Source: Acidimicrobiaceae bacterium
GTDB lineage: Bacteria; Actinomycetota; Acidimicrobiia; Acidimicrobiales; Poriferisodalaceae
Assembly: GCA_905182565.1 (NCBI GenBank)
Contig: CAJJCB010000017.1
Location: 62,001-126,000 of the forward strand
Length of the DNA stretch: 64,000 nt
Direction: 5' to 3'
Both the position numbers and the translations under genes were made by a program. The notes beneath the pieces were generated by a model. The model ran no database searches. It was not told where the DNA came from and worked only from the letters and a program-made list of their open reading frames with translations. Position 1 is the stretch's first letter. Each line of letters starts with the position of its first letter. Below, in pieces: positions 1-6,363 of the stretch.

Positions 1-939
1 GTTCCAGGCGCGGGAGTAGGTCAAGGAGGAGCGCCGCTTTCAGGACTGCGTGCTATAGACCTCAGTTCTTTCATAGCAGGCCCAGTAATAACGAGACATC
101 TTGGAATGTTGGGGGCAGAAATTATAAAAGTAGAACCACCAAGCGGTGATTCGTTTCGAACTTTCGGGCCGATGTTCAATGGTTGGAATCAGTCCAAAAA
201 AGGAATTATTCTTGATTTGAAGACAGATAAAGACCAGAAACAGCTGCACCGTTTAGTCAATAAAGCCGATTTAGTAGTAGAAAATTTCCGACCAGGCGTT
301 GCCGAAAAATTAGGATGCTCCGCAGCGAAACTGCGTCACGAACAGCCAAATTTAGTTTTGGTTAAAAGCCCAGGTTATGGTGCCGACGAAGAAATGGCGA
401 AAGTCCCTGCTTTCGACCCTTTGTTGCAAGCATTGGGTGGCGTAATGGCAGCGCAGGGAGGAGCTGGGGACCCTGTGTTTCTATCCGTTCCAGTGCATGA
501 CGCGGCGACACCACTCATAGCAGCGTTTGGGGTCGTCGCTGCTTGGTTTCATCGGTCTAGAACGGGAGAAATCTTAACCGTGCATACCTCGTTGACACAA
601 ACCACGACGGCAGTTCAGATAGCAGAGTTTGTTAGCTACGAAGGTCGAGACCTTATTGAAACTGGCGGTTTTGATCACAAAGGAGAGTCGGATCTCAAAA
701 CATATATAGAGCTTGACGGTGATTGGTTTTGGCGCGAAAACGGTACAGATTTGCCTGTCGAGTTGAAAGGTTTTGTTGGTTCTTCAATTGCACGCGCCAA
801 TGGGCTAGTAGTTGAGCATGCAGAAACTGCGGGCTGGGGCCCACTTTCGCAGGTGGGACAGCTTATTAAAGGTGCGGGCGATCATCCATTTCGCGCTCCG
901 GGACTCGGTGAACACCAAGATACTGTTCTTTCGATGTAG
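1..939 (+). CDS. CaiB/BaiF family III CoA-transferase, C-terminal part (runs off left edge)
   Basis: Family III CoA-transferases move CoA between organic acids through a glutamyl/aspartyl-CoA intermediate. The frame is open to base 1, so the gene is partial. Seen: the family N-terminal motif LSGLRAIDLSSFIAGP near window residue 14, VENFRPGVAEKLG near residue 94, and FDPLLQALGG near residue 137, which holds the conserved aspartate. A glycine-rich stretch (VPGAGVGQGG) precedes the motif, which suggests this is the second domain of a two-domain CaiB fusion, a form common in actinobacteria. The domain ends about 300 residues in, shorter than the usual 380-400. The substrate cannot be read from the sequence. 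Confidence 0.85.
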   Translation, partial: VPGAGVGQGGAPLSGLRAIDLSSFIAGPVITRHLGMLGAEIIKVEPPSGDSFRTFGPMFNGWNQSKKGIILDLKTDKDQKQLHRLVNKADLVVENFRPGVAEKLGCSAAKLRHEQPNLVLVKSPGYGADEEMAKVPAFDPLLQALGGVMAAQGGAGDPVFLSVPVHDAATPLIAAFGVVAAWFHRSRTGEILTVHTSLTQTTTAVQIAEFVSYEGRDLIETGGFDHKGESDLKTYIELDGDWFWRENGTDLPVELKGFVGSSIARANGLVVEHAETAGWGPLSQVGQLIKGAGDHPFRAPGLGEHQDTVLSM

Positions 940-983
940 GGATTTGCTTTACGTCGTTTATAAAAGGATTTATTAAGTGCGGT

Positions 984-1811
984 TTATCCGGTTTTTGTAG
1001 CCGGGGCATTTGTTGTGTCTAACCAACCGGAAAGCAAGGCTGAGGTATAACCGCCATCGACTACTAAGTTATGCCCGTTAACCCAGCTAGATTCTCCTGT
1101 TGAGAGCCATTCGATGGCCTGTGCAATTTCGTCAGAGAACGCAGGGCGGCCAGCGTGGCTGATTACCCAATCCAAACGTTCATCTCCAATTTGCTTTCGA
1201 AACGTAGGCAAAAGGGGCGTTTCTACCGGGCCTGGGCTTACGACGTTGCACCTTATACCACTACCAAGCAGTTCTCCGGCTTGTCTCATAGTCCAAACGA
1301 TTACAGCTTCTTTGCTAAAAGAGTACGAATCGATACCGATAGAACTTTCTCGATCAAACCACCAAGACCGGGCATCCTCATCACTTAACGCCAGGAATTC
1401 CTTGTGGACTTCGATTCGCTGTTGCCACCCATTCCCAGAAATTGAACCCACGTTTACAATCGATGATCCAGGTTGGAGCCATGAAGCGAATGCTTTGCTG
1501 AGCTTGCGGACGGCCAATGTATTGACCTCTATAACTGAAGCAGAAGCAATGGTCCCTGGGACGCCAGCGACATTGATCAAGGAACCAGCTAGCGTCAAGT
1601 CGTACGAGGATTCTAGATTAGTGATTAGCGCGTTGACACTGGTTGGATTGCTTAGATCGCATCTCCAATGATCTAAAGAATGCAATTTACTCGAGCGTTC
1701 ATTTATGTCGATTGATACAACGTGATGCCCAGCAGATTCCAGCCGTTGGCAGAGAGCTAGTCCTATTCCTGAACAGGCCCCGGTGACGAAGATCGGTCTA
1801 ATTAGCTGCAT
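984..1811 (-). CDS. SDR-family NAD(P)-dependent oxidoreductase
   Basis: A classical short-chain dehydrogenase of 275 residues, expected to oxidise or reduce a hydroxyl/ketone group in the cytoplasm. Seen: the nucleotide-binding TGACSGIG at residues 10-17, NVAG at 80-83 (the usual NNAG with one change), catalytic Ser123, and YSFSK with Tyr163 and Lys167. The C-terminus carries the family's NLVVDGGY. It converges with the CoA-transferase gene 44 bp away and diverges from the metY gene. The arrangement resembles the 3-alpha-hydroxysteroid/coniferyl-alcohol dehydrogenase branch, but the substrate is not known. Confidence 0.9.
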   Translation of the reverse strand: MQLIRPIFVTGACSGIGLALCQRLESAGHHVVSIDINERSSKLHSLDHWRCDLSNPTSVNALITNLESSYDLTLAGSLINVAGVPGTIASASVIEVNTLAVRKLSKAFASWLQPGSSIVNVGSISGNGWQQRIEVHKEFLALSDEDARSWWFDRESSIGIDSYSFSKEAVIVWTMRQAGELLGSGIRCNVVSPGPVETPLLPTFRKQIGDERLDWVISHAGRPAFSDEIAQAIEWLSTGESSWVNGHNLVVDGGYTSALLSGWLDTTNAPATKTG

Positions 1812-1899
1812 TGAACAAATCTAGTTGCAATAGACCGACTAACGAGAAGTTGTGGGTAGCAACCACAAATTTATGAGTATTCTAAGACTTCGTTGCGTC

Positions 1900-1914
1900 T
1901 GCTAAGACTTAGCA
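1900..1914. promoter_or_regulatory. 15-bp palindrome upstream of metY (possible operator)
   Basis: TGCTAAG-A-CTTAGCA is a perfect inverted repeat around one base. Its core CTAAGACTT also occurs as a direct repeat at 1882-1890. It lies in the divergent promoter region between the SDR gene and metY, 90 bp before the metY start. A repressor or activator site is an inference; no known consensus was recognised, and no SAM riboswitch fold was evident by eye. Confidence 0.35.
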
Positions 1915-2003
1915 TTTGACGCTATTGCAATGACATCGTCTCTTCGAAGTATGAGATGAAGATTTCAGCCGTACGATTGGAATTACGCAAAAGGAGATTC
2001 TTT

Positions 2004-3299
2004 ATGGTTCAGCCTGAATTTATGGGTTTTGACACGTTGAGTTTACATGCCGGGCAAGAGCCAGATCCAACGACTGGAGCGCGAGCAGTTCCTATTTATC
2101 AAACAACTTCATACAGTTTCGTGGATAGTGAACAGGCAGCTGGCTTGTTCAATCTAGAAGAGCCAGGTCATATTTATAGTCGTATCTCAAACCCGACAGT
2201 GACAGTTCTCGAAGAACGAATAGCGGCTCTTGAAGGTGGAGTCGGCGCCGTCTGCACAGCTAGTGGAATGGCTGCATTCCATTTAGCTTGCGCAACGATA
2301 ATGAGTGCTGGTGATCATGTGGTGGCGAGCCGAAACATTTACGGTGGGACACACAACATGCTCAGTCTTACTATGCCTAGATTTGGAATCAACACAACGT
2401 TTGTTGACCCTCGAGATCCAACGGCTTGGAACAATGCCATCCGGCCGGAGACGAAGGTTCTTTTTGCTGAGACGTTGGGAAACCCTGGAATTGAGGTCCT
2501 AGATGTTGAAATGGTGGCGGCCATTGCTCACAAAAACGGTATTCCGCTAATGGTTGATTCTACTTTTAGCACTCCTTATCTCCTAAAGCCGATCGATTTG
2601 GGTGCAGACATAGTAATGCATAGTGTCACAAAGTTTATGGGAGGCCATGGCATTGCGCTCGGCGGCGTCGTAGTAGATGGTGGACGTTTCGATTGGGCCG
2701 AAAACGGCAAGTTTCCGACTCTTTCTGAGCCCTATGATGGATACCACGGAATTTCTTTTACTCAAGAATTTGGCCACCAGGCTATGTCTGTTAGAGCTCG
2801 CGCCGAAGGTCTTAGGGACTTTGGTGCCGCCATGAGTCCTATGAATGCCTTCCATCTGCTGCAAGGAATAGAGACCTTGCCGCTTCGTATGGATAAACAT
2901 GTAGCGAACACTGCCGCAGTTATTGATTTTCTATTAGCAAACGACTCCGTAGAGTGGGTGAGCCATCCCACGGTTGAAACGCACCCGGATTATGAGTTAG
3001 CGAAGAAATTATTCCCGAAAGGGTCTGGTGCGATCCTTAGCTTTGGGATTTCCGGCGGCCGAGATCGAGGGAAGAAATTTATCGAGAATGTAAAACTTGC
3101 TTCTCATCTAGCGAACGTCGGCGATGCGAAAACATTAGTAATTCATCCTGCGAGCACCACCCACCAGCAACTAAGCGCAGAAGCGCTTTCTGCTGCCGGT
3201 GTAAGCGAGGATCTGATCCGACTTTCTGTCGGTTTGGAAGACCCCAAGGATATTATCGCCGATCTTAAACAAGCTCTAAGAGCTTCGCAGAAGGGTTAA
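2004..3299 (+). CDS. metY: O-acetylhomoserine sulfhydrylase (PLP-dependent Cys/Met metabolism family)
   Basis: Makes homocysteine from O-acetylhomoserine and sulfide in methionine synthesis. The 431-residue protein has the family opening LSLHAGQEPDPTTGARAVP, the YSRISNPT motif, and the PLP-binding lysine at residue 210 in SVTKFMGGHG. The C-terminal segment with HPASTTHQQL and SVGLEDPKDI is typical of the MetY branch and separates it from cystathionine gamma-synthase. ATG at 2004 is chosen because AAGGAG sits 8 bp upstream; an in-frame ATG 48 bp earlier has no ribosome site. A hydrolase gene follows after 5 bp, probably in the same transcript. Confidence 0.95.
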   Translation: MVQPEFMGFDTLSLHAGQEPDPTTGARAVPIYQTTSYSFVDSEQAAGLFNLEEPGHIYSRISNPTVTVLEERIAALEGGVGAVCTASGMAAFHLACATIMSAGDHVVASRNIYGGTHNMLSLTMPRFGINTTFVDPRDPTAWNNAIRPETKVLFAETLGNPGIEVLDVEMVAAIAHKNGIPLMVDSTFSTPYLLKPIDLGADIVMHSVTKFMGGHGIALGGVVVDGGRFDWAENGKFPTLSEPYDGYHGISFTQEFGHQAMSVRARAEGLRDFGAAMSPMNAFHLLQGIETLPLRMDKHVANTAAVIDFLLANDSVEWVSHPTVETHPDYELAKKLFPKGSGAILSFGISGGRDRGKKFIENVKLASHLANVGDAKTLVIHPASTTHQQLSAEALSAAGVSEDLIRLSVGLEDPKDIIADLKQALRASQKG

Positions 3300-3304
3300 A
3301 GAGG

Positions 3305-4099
3305 GTGCAAATAAAGTTTCAAGGAAACATCGTTAATTTCGCAACGGGCGGAGTCGAAGTTGATGGAAAGCACCCTATTGTGCTTCTCGTTCATGGTGCC
3401 GGAATGGATCGAACGGTATGGAATCTCCAAACCCGCTACCTTGCGCATCACGGATATACGGCATTAGCAGTTGATCTTCCAGGTCATGGAGCCTCAACTG
3501 GTGAGCTAATTCCATCTATTGAGCAAATGGCTAACTGGTTAAGCGAAATTATAGAACACCTAGATATGGGGCCAGCCCGAGTCATCGGACATTCGATGGG
3601 GTCTTTAATCGGAATTGAGCTCGCCGCGAAGTCGCCGCTGAAAGTCGACCGGCTGGTTCTGATGGGCACAGCGTTATCTATGCCCGTTCATCCAGATTTA
3701 CTGCAAGCAGCAAAAAAGAATGAAGCTCTAGCACCAGACCTAATTACCTCTTGGTCGCTTGGAGCGAGAGCGCACATTGCCATGAATCCAGCGCCAGGTT
3801 TTTGGATGCGCGGGGGTAGCCAAGCATTATTGAGTCGAGCTGCAGATGGGGTTATATACAACGACTTGGCAGCATGTAATTCCTATCAGGCTGGTATTAG
3901 CCCATCGCTAATAACATGCCCTGTTACGATTTTTGTTGGTGACGAAGACAAAATGACGCCGCCGAAAGCCTCCTTGCTTTTAGCTGCAGAGATCGAGGAC
4001 GTGGAACTAATTCATTTAGGTCCAATAGGTCACATGATGATGAATGAGGCGCCAGCTAAAATTCGCCCTGCATTGTATTCAGTTCTTCAGGATCGGTGA
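3305..4099 (+). CDS. alpha/beta hydrolase
   Basis: A 264-residue alpha/beta hydrolase with oxyanion motif HGAG at 30-33, nucleophile Ser97 in GHSMG, an acid in GDEDKMTP (Asp213 or Asp215) and His243 in GPIGHMMM. The start is GTG with AGAGGG-like purines ahead, 5 bp after metY, so co-transcription is likely; a role with metY (such as removing an activated ester) is only inference. Oddity: the last six codons and the stop lie inside a repeat that recurs near 5000, so the present C-terminus (VLQDR) seems to come from, or to have been joined to, a remnant of another gene on the opposite strand. Confidence 0.85.
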   Translation: MQIKFQGNIVNFATGGVEVDGKHPIVLLVHGAGMDRTVWNLQTRYLAHHGYTALAVDLPGHGASTGELIPSIEQMANWLSEIIEHLDMGPARVIGHSMGSLIGIELAAKSPLKVDRLVLMGTALSMPVHPDLLQAAKKNEALAPDLITSWSLGARAHIAMNPAPGFWMRGGSQALLSRAADGVIYNDLAACNSYQAGISPSLITCPVTIFVGDEDKMTPPKASLLLAAEIEDVELIHLGPIGHMMMNEAPAKIRPALYSVLQDR

Positions 4100-4138
4100 C
4101 AGTATAAAACGGCCGTTCGTGTAGCCATAAAAATATCA
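4079..4138 (-). pseudogene. remnant copy 1 of an unknown gene's 3' region
   Basis: On the minus strand this reads VIFLWLHERPFYTVTDPEEL, matching VIFLWAHERPFCTRTEPEEL encoded at about 5000-5060. The nucleotide match is near-identical over roughly 60 bp and stops abruptly at about 4081, inside the hydrolase gene's 3' end. The downstream half of the unit (present at 4859-4998) is missing here. I do not recognise the parent protein. Confidence 0.6.
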
Positions 4139-4150
4139 CACCAAAAGCCA

Positions 4151-4856
4151 AGGTGTGTAAGGATTGAACGATGAAAGCCGACAAGCAAGCGATGGATGAC
4201 TTAGCTCATACCCTCGAAGTGATCCGTGAAGGCCTCGAACTGTTTGGCCAGAAGGCGTTGGGCTTTGACGAGGACACCGATCACTTGATTCGTCGAAGGA
4301 ATGAAACTTTGATGGCGCGCCTTCAACATGCCTATGACTGGAGGACCAGGTACTTCGAGCACCTTTTAACCGGTGGCGACAAGTTGACGCCATCGGACAG
4401 GTGGGCGATGCATCACGAGCATGTTCTCGTTATGCGGTTTGAGTCGCTTCTCACCGAGAACGATGTCGTCAATCTCCACTGTGAAACCTGCGACGACGGG
4501 TGTCAGCAGGTGGACCATGATCCGTCGAAGCATTCCAAGGAACCCAAACTGTTTGGCGAATGGACCTACGACCAGATCGTGGCTGAGCATGTTGGCCACA
4601 CCATGAGCATCCGCCGAGATGAAGCCCCAGAGGAGCGAGGTGTGGCGATGTTCGGTTTCGACATCGGACTGGATTGCGTGACCTGCGGAGCAGAGCGAGA
4701 GAATGGCTATGCAGTGTTCTCTGGTGAGGTCAGCGAGTGGTTCGATGATTGGTGGAACGGTTAGCGAATAGGGCAGACCCCTGCGCAGTCGTCGATGGCT
4801 TGACCGGTTTCGATTACTCCGCCCATTTGTCCTGCCTGTTTTCTAGGTGTGTAAGG
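4151..4856. mobile_element. one-gene insert bounded by a perfect 12-bp direct repeat
   Basis: AGGTGTGTAAGG occurs at 4151-4162 and again at 4845-4856, bracketing the 197-residue CDS. The bases left of the first copy and right of the second belong to the spacer between remnant copies. Joining them across one repeat copy gives a spacer that aligns with the intact spacer at about 5057-5082. That is the pattern of an insertion with a 12-bp target duplication. No terminal inverted repeats and no transposase or integrase were seen, so the mechanism is unknown. Confidence 0.5.
4171..4764 (+). CDS. hypothetical protein with paired cysteines, cargo of the insert
   Basis: A 197-residue soluble protein that I do not recognise. 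The N-terminal half is helical and charged. The C-terminal half has Cys104, Cys107 and Cys111 (CETCDDGC) and Cys169/Cys172 (CVTC), with many nearby His and Asp residues, which suggests zinc binding. It ends in a Trp/Asp-rich tail (EWFDDWWNG). No signal peptide or membrane segment. Base composition is GC-richer than flanking chromosomal genes. It is the only gene inside the 12-bp-repeat-bounded insert, so it may be cargo acquired by transfer. No function is proposed. Confidence 0.7.
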   Translation: MKADKQAMDDLAHTLEVIREGLELFGQKALGFDEDTDHLIRRRNETLMARLQHAYDWRTRYFEHLLTGGDKLTPSDRWAMHHEHVLVMRFESLLTENDVVNLHCETCDDGCQQVDHDPSKHSKEPKLFGEWTYDQIVAEHVGHTMSIRRDEAPEERGVAMFGFDIGLDCVTCGAERENGYAVFSGEVSEWFDDWWNG

Positions 4857-4858
4857 GT

Positions 4859-5060
4859 TTATGGCCAAGGTCCTTGGTTACCGTGTTGGGCAATAAAGTC
4901 AGCACCCCATTGCTGGGTGCGTAAAGCGTCTGTCAGTTTGTCGGTGCGGTAGAACAAATCACCAATTTGCCAACTGGTATCATCGTCAAGTCTTGTTTCG
5001 AGTTCTTCAGGTTCGGTGCGAGTACAAAACGGCCGTTCGTGTGCCCATAAAAATATCACA
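4859..5060 (-). pseudogene. remnant copy 2: 3' end of an unknown gene
   Basis: The minus strand encodes an uninterrupted C-terminal segment of about 66 residues, from VIFLWAHERPFC through TSWQIGDLFYRTDKLTDAL to GADFIAQHGNQGPWP and a stop at 4859-4861. The frame stays open further upstream, but homology among the copies begins at VIFLW, so the N-terminal part of the gene is absent. Copy 1 (4079-4138) matches its start and copy 3 (5083-5240) matches its end. The family is not recognised. Confidence 0.55.
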
Positions 5061-5082
5061 GGAAAACGAAGCCGTGCCGGGT

Positions 5083-5240
5083 TTACGGCCAAGGGCCTTG
5101 GTTTTCTTGCTGGTTCATGAAGCCGACGTCTCATTGCCGGGCACGTGCAGCTTCTGTCAACAGGTTTGTTCTGTAGCGCCCACACCGATTCCTGAAAACT
5201 GGATCTCATTACCAGTTTCGTTCAGCCCCAAGGGAGGCCC
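5083..5240 (-). pseudogene. remnant copy 3: decayed 3' end of the same gene
   Basis: Read on the minus strand in the frame of copy 2, this gives NW followed by two stops, then YRTNLLTEAARARQ, a stop, DVGFMNQQENQGPWP and a final stop at 5083-5085. It aligns with YRTDKLTDALRTQQ and GADFIAQHGNQGPWP of copy 2. Three in-frame stops show it is dead. The spacer between its stop and copy 2 aligns with the spacer interrupted by the 4151-4856 insert. Confidence 0.55.
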
Positions 5241-5270
5241 GTTGTTGAAGCGTTAGTTGTCCGATGATTA

Positions 5271-5293
5271 CAAGTAGCCCTTTTGGCTACTTG
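5271..5293. other. perfect 9-bp stem-loop in the scar region
   Basis: CAAGTAGCC and GGCTACTTG pair perfectly around a 5-base loop (CTTTT). No T-run follows on either strand, so it is not a standard terminator. It lies between the gene remnants and the HNH gene; its role is unknown. Confidence 0.4.
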
Positions 5294-5443
5294 CTGTCCG
5301 GTTCACTGTGGCCAGTCCTAAGTCCTGGGGATTTGGGTCTACTCATAATAAACAAAATTTCAAAGGCAGTACTTTTGGACTGGGCTGTGCACACAGCCTT
5401 CTCTGTAGCCCGTTCTCTACCAATAAGGGGGCCTTCTAGTTTT

Positions 5444-5916
5444 GACCCACCCCCGCTACACCTACCTACGCTGTGGCAAGGTCTCTATCCGGCGGGCCTG
5501 ATTCTCTTCAATTGTTTTATTACCGTGGCAAGGCTTGCATAGTATTTGCAGGTTTGTGTCTGTGTCTGTTCCACCGTTTTGCAATGCAAGCCTGTGGTCT
5601 ATGTGTAAGCCAGCAGCGGGGTAGAAGACCCTGCAATGGTTACAGCTTGCACCACTTTCTCGGTTGAGCTTCCGCCTGACACGAGCAGCAGCGCCACCAC
5701 CTTTGATCTTCGCTGTGCGAATTGCCACACTGCCTTTGTCCTAAACTTTTCTGCGCATACTTTCATGCCTCGGGCATCGAGTGTGGTCCGGTTGTGTTAG
5801 CGCTTGGCAATCAAGGCAGGGTCTAGGTAAAAACAATGTAATTAACTTTCATAGGGTTAACAGGAGATGGGGGCCGCTCCAATATTGAGGCAAGCTGCCG
5901 CCACGACCCACCCCCG
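5444..5916. repeat. 12-bp direct repeat (GACCCACCCCCG) flanking the HNH gene
   Basis: GACCCACCCCCG occurs at 5444-5455 and 5905-5916. Between the copies lies the HNH endonuclease gene and about 180 bp without a gene. The second copy merges into a CCCCC-GTTTTT-GGGGG hairpin (5911-5926). The repeat may mark the ends of a small HNH-bearing insert, but it is low in complexity and could be chance. Confidence 0.35.
5462..5728 (-). CDS. HNH endonuclease
   Basis: An 88-residue HNH nuclease of phage or mobile-intron type, expected to cut DNA with a metal ion. Seen: zinc pair Cys29/Cys32 (CNHC), the catalytic HIDH at 42-45, Asn59 in TDTNLQILC, the second zinc pair Cys64/Cys67 and the final CHGNK at 67-71. 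The basic N-terminus (KIKGGGAAARVRRKLNRE) suits DNA binding. Start is GTG at 5728; a TAG lies in frame 12 bp upstream, so the gene may be 5'-truncated. It stands alone between 12-bp direct repeats in a gene-poor region; no terminase or intron was seen beside it. Confidence 0.8.
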   Translation of the reverse strand: MAIRTAKIKGGGAAARVRRKLNRESGASCNHCRVFYPAAGLHIDHRLALQNGGTDTDTNLQILCKPCHGNKTIEENQARRIETLPQRR

Positions 5917-5966
5917 TTTTTGGGGGAATAGTTGCTCTACTGTTTATTTCCCTAAACAATCGCCAG

Positions 5967-6356
5967 GTGTTCAGATTGCAGAACTACTATCTGTTCATGC
6001 AAGACAACGACGGCAACACCATGATCAACCTGAAAAATATTGGTAACGGCATGATGATTGCGTCTTTCGTTCTGTTAGTCGCACTGAGTGGGCAATACCA
6101 GCCAGTACCAGATTGGGTTGTTCCGGCCCTGTTCGTTGGAGGATTTGTTCTGCTCATCGTCAACGGATCATTAGACAAAACTGACATTTCGAACGCCAGG
6201 TGGGTACCCGGTGAAATATGGCGCTCGCTGCACGACGCTTTGAGTCACCGCTCATTAGAGCTGTGTCAGCTTAAGTTGGTGTCGAAATGGGTCCTACACT
6301 GGCGCTTCGATTGGCGTCGAGACGGCTGTTCTCACCCGGGCTTACTGAGCGGATGA
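5967..6356 (+). CDS. small membrane protein, 3' part probably not native
   Basis: Residues about 27-66 form two hydrophobic segments (MMIASFVLLVALSG and VVPALFVGGFVLLIV) joined by a short loop, so a two-helix inner-membrane protein is plausible. After about residue 72 the sequence becomes irregular and Trp/Arg/Cys-rich (HWRFDWRRDGC) and looks like non-coding sequence read through. The original stop may have been lost. The start is unsure: GTG at 5967, ATG at 5997 and ATG at 6021 are in frame and none has a clear ribosome site. It ends 7 bp before the ABC exporter gene. Confidence 0.35.
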   Translation: MFRLQNYYLFMQDNDGNTMINLKNIGNGMMIASFVLLVALSGQYQPVPDWVVPALFVGGFVLLIVNGSLDKTDISNARWVPGEIWRSLHDALSHRSLELCQLKLVSKWVLHWRFDWRRDGCSHPGLLSG

Positions 6357-6363
6357 CCGGCGG

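Noticed and set aside
1114-1671. Long open frame opposite the SDR gene
   Set aside because: Antisense shadow of a clear SDR with catalytic motifs; no family pattern on this strand.
4163-4844. Integron cassette as explanation for the one-gene insert
   Set aside because: No attC-like structure at the cassette end and no integrase in the window; the 12-bp duplication argues for another mechanism.
5264-5667. Two open frames on the plus strand around the HNH gene
   Set aside because: Opposite the HNH gene or in the scar; no recognisable motif and high Cys/Leu content typical of shadow frames.
5728-5790. TAG before the HNH gene as a recoded codon
   Set aside because: No upstream family sequence recognised in that frame, so a truncated 5' end is simpler.
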